From positions 1 through 33,013 of the forward strand of contig CANQES010000003.1 in the NCBI GenBank assembly GCA_947595555.1: 33,013 bases of DNA, written 5' to 3'. Positions 31,777 through 33,013 of this stretch are shown one piece after another. The notes beneath the pieces were generated by a model that was not told the origin of the DNA, did not search any database, and was given only the letters and a program-made list of their open reading frames with translations. The stretch comes from an uncultured Clostridia bacterium (GTDB lineage: Bacteria > Bacillota > Clostridia > TANB77 > CAG-508). Numbering within the stretch: position 1 is the first letter of the stretch; the number at the start of each line of letters is the position of its first letter. Made by a program: the position numbers and the translations under genes.

Positions 31777-32400
31777 ATGAATAGAAAATTTGTATCCAAG
31801 AGTAATAGAGTATTAAGAAAAGTTTTAAATTCAAAAGAAAATTTGGATATTTTGCAAGATTTCATAGAAAGTTTCTTAAAAATAGACATAGCAGAAATTA
31901 AGCTAAATCCTTATTTAGAAATTAAATCAAGTCATTTACCATCAGAAGAAAATTTTGGAATAGCAGATGTAAGAGTAAAACTAAAAAATAACGAAGAACT
32001 AAATATAGGAATTCAATTTATTGACGGATATTTTGCACAAAATAAAATGCTCTTATATTATGCACAAATCCATTCTAATCAATTAATATATCAAGACAAT
32101 AGAAAAATGTCAAAAACAGTTACTATAAATTTGTTAGATTTTAATTATTTAAAATCTAGTAATTATTTCAATAAAATTGTTATACCATCTAGTAGGCAAA
32201 ATGAAATTGAATTATATGTATTAGAGTTGCCTAAATTCATTTTAAAAAATAGTAAAACAATGAATAAACAAGAAGCATGGATGTCGTATCTATGTGGTAG
32301 GCAAATGGAAATTATTGCACACATTTTAAAAAAATTTGATAAAATACAAAAATTGGATAATTTGCTAGAAGAATATTGGCAAAACGAAACAATGGAATAA
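31777..32400 (+). CDS. Rpn family PD-(D/E)XK nuclease-like protein, active site incomplete
   Basis: A 207-residue member of the Rpn/PDDEXK_2 family, related to the gene at the left edge. The core reads FGIADVRVKLKNNEELNIG-IQFIDG, then MLLYYAQIHSNQL and KTVTINLLDFNYL, which match the family. In the metal-binding motif (D, then E-x-Q) the Glu is Gly (GGA), so nuclease activity is doubtful. It lacks the long charged tail of the other copy. The strong AAGGAGG box at 31741-31747 is 29 nt from the ATG and instead precedes a 10-codon frame starting ATC at 31752 that ends across the ATG. The true start is therefore uncertain. Confidence 0.75.
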   Translation: MNRKFVSKSNRVLRKVLNSKENLDILQDFIESFLKIDIAEIKLNPYLEIKSSHLPSEENFGIADVRVKLKNNEELNIGIQFIDGYFAQNKMLLYYAQIHSNQLIYQDNRKMSKTVTINLLDFNYLKSSNYFNKIVIPSSRQNEIELYVLELPKFILKNSKTMNKQEAWMSYLCGRQMEIIAHILKKFDKIQKLDNLLEEYWQNETME

Positions 32401-32443
32401 AGATTTGGAAAAGAAATTGAGAAGAAATTGGGAAGAATTTGAG

Positions 32444-32471
32444 AAGGATTTGGGGACGGCCCCAAATCCTT
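32444..32471. terminator. Terminator between convergent Rpn-like and PBP genes
   Basis: Perfect 12-bp stem AAGGATTTGGGG (32444-32455) / CCCCAAATCCTT (32460-32471) with a 4-nt loop and a T-rich tail on the + side. It may serve both genes. Confidence 0.85.
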
Positions 32472-32476
32472 ATTCC

Positions 32477-33013
32477 TTATTTTAAAGTTACTCTGATAAT
32501 AGTTCCTTCTGGTACTTGGTCGTCTTTTAAATAATCTTGTGTGGCAACAACACCAGAGCCTTCTATATTAATATTTAAATTCTTAGATAATAGTGTATTA
32601 GTTGCAGAAGATGCATTCATACCGTTTAGGTCAGGGACGGTAACTGACGTAGAAATAGTACTTCCTTGACCATAAAGAATGATAATAGAACCCCTTGGAA
32701 GAGAATTTCCTGGTTTAGGATTTTGATCTTCGACCAAAATATTATTAGCATCTCCATCTACATAACTCTTAGTATTAAATCCAGCTGCTTTTAATATTTT
32801 TTCTGCTTCTGCTACTGTTTTATGTCTAATATCAGGAACAGTAATAAAATTACTTGAATTAGTATTACTAGAACCAGAATCATTAGAAGGAACACCTAAA
32901 TAAGGTAAAATGTCAGAAAGCATCCTAGATACAACAGGACCGCAAATAACACCACCATGATGACTACCAGCGCCTTGAGGCTTATACAAAGTAAGAAGAA
33001 GTACAATTTGAGT
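32477..33013 (-). CDS. Penicillin-binding protein C-terminus with two PASTA domains (SpoVD/PBP2-like), 5' end outside window
   Basis: The frame is open through the right edge (QIVLLLTLYKP...), so most of the protein lies outside. Visible are the end of the transpeptidase domain (GGVICGPVVSRMLSDILPYLG) and two PASTA repeats: the first from FITVPDIRHKTVAEAEKIL, the second from VTVPDLNGMNASSATNTLL to the C-terminus. Class B PBPs of this kind act in septal or cortex peptidoglycan synthesis; SpoVD is the sporulation version and usually carries one PASTA domain, while division PBP2B/2X carry two. The choice cannot be made from this fragment. TTG 32989 is not the start. Confidence 0.9.
   Translation of the reverse strand, partial: TQIVLLLTLYKPQGAGSHHGGVICGPVVSRMLSDILPYLGVPSNDSGSSNTNSSNFITVPDIRHKTVAEAEKILKAAGFNTKSYVDGDANNILVEDQNPKPGNSLPRGSIIILYGQGSTISTSVTVPDLNGMNASSATNTLLSKNLNINIEGSGVVATQDYLKDDQVPEGTIIRVTLK

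Noticed and set aside
1..33013. CRISPR array, prophage or insertion sequence with transposase
   Set aside because: No regularly spaced repeats, phage structural genes or IS transposase with terminal repeats were seen; only the foldback elements and Rpn-like genes suggest mobility.

Overview
The window is a low-GC, AT-rich bacterial chromosome segment, dense in genes, nearly all on the + strand. Canonical sigma-A promoters, strong AGGAGG-type ribosome binding sites, GTG/TTG starts and sporulation-linked genes (yabG, veg, a SpoVD/PBP2-like protein with PASTA domains) point to an endospore-forming Firmicute of the Clostridia type. The genus cannot be fixed from the sequence.

Layout. (1) 1-5978: tail of an Rpn/PD-(D/E)XK transposase-like gene, then the end of the ribosomal protein 'spc/alpha' cluster: adk, map, infA, rpmJ, rpsM, rpsK, rpsD, rpoA, rplQ, ending in a strong terminator. 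infA and rpsM have structured leaders. (2) 6131-9234: a small membrane protein, a 423-bp near-perfect palindrome, and recD2 interrupted by a +1 shift. (3) 9279-10773: a RelE/ParE-type toxin-antitoxin pair and comF, where toxin and comF both seem to start at AUU, then a second foldback element. (4) 10904-17655: a KAP-like P-loop ATPase coupled to ligA, a small unknown gene, metG and folD. (5) 17679-20195: dprA converging on and overlapping the dapA-dapB lysine/DAP operon. (6) 20318-25675: a YgjP-like protein with an altered active site, tRNA-Gln, lepB, hslO, two glycosyltransferases and a GNAT acetyltransferase. (7) 25680-33013: purH, yabG (two +1 shifts), veg, a WalR-like response regulator, ispG, ispH, a second Rpn-like gene and the C-terminal end of a PASTA penicillin-binding protein.

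The most striking observation concerns the codon CGG. In a manual scan of every gene, I found no CGG used in frame as an ordinary codon, although the trinucleotide occurs about three dozen times out of frame. The only three in-frame CGG triplets (8980, 27893, 28032) are exactly the three places where recD2 and yabG lose their frame. At each, skipping the C and reading GGU (Gly) restores the conserved protein (Q-G-SEFD in RecD2; T-G-HD and A-G-ACQ in YabG) and a normal total length. This suggests either that CGG is an unassigned codon used as a +1 frameshift signal, or a very specific systematic sequence error. No interrupted gene in the window has any other cause.

Housekeeping assignments are firm. 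Promoters, leaders and the frameshift/AUU interpretations are read by eye and marked accordingly.
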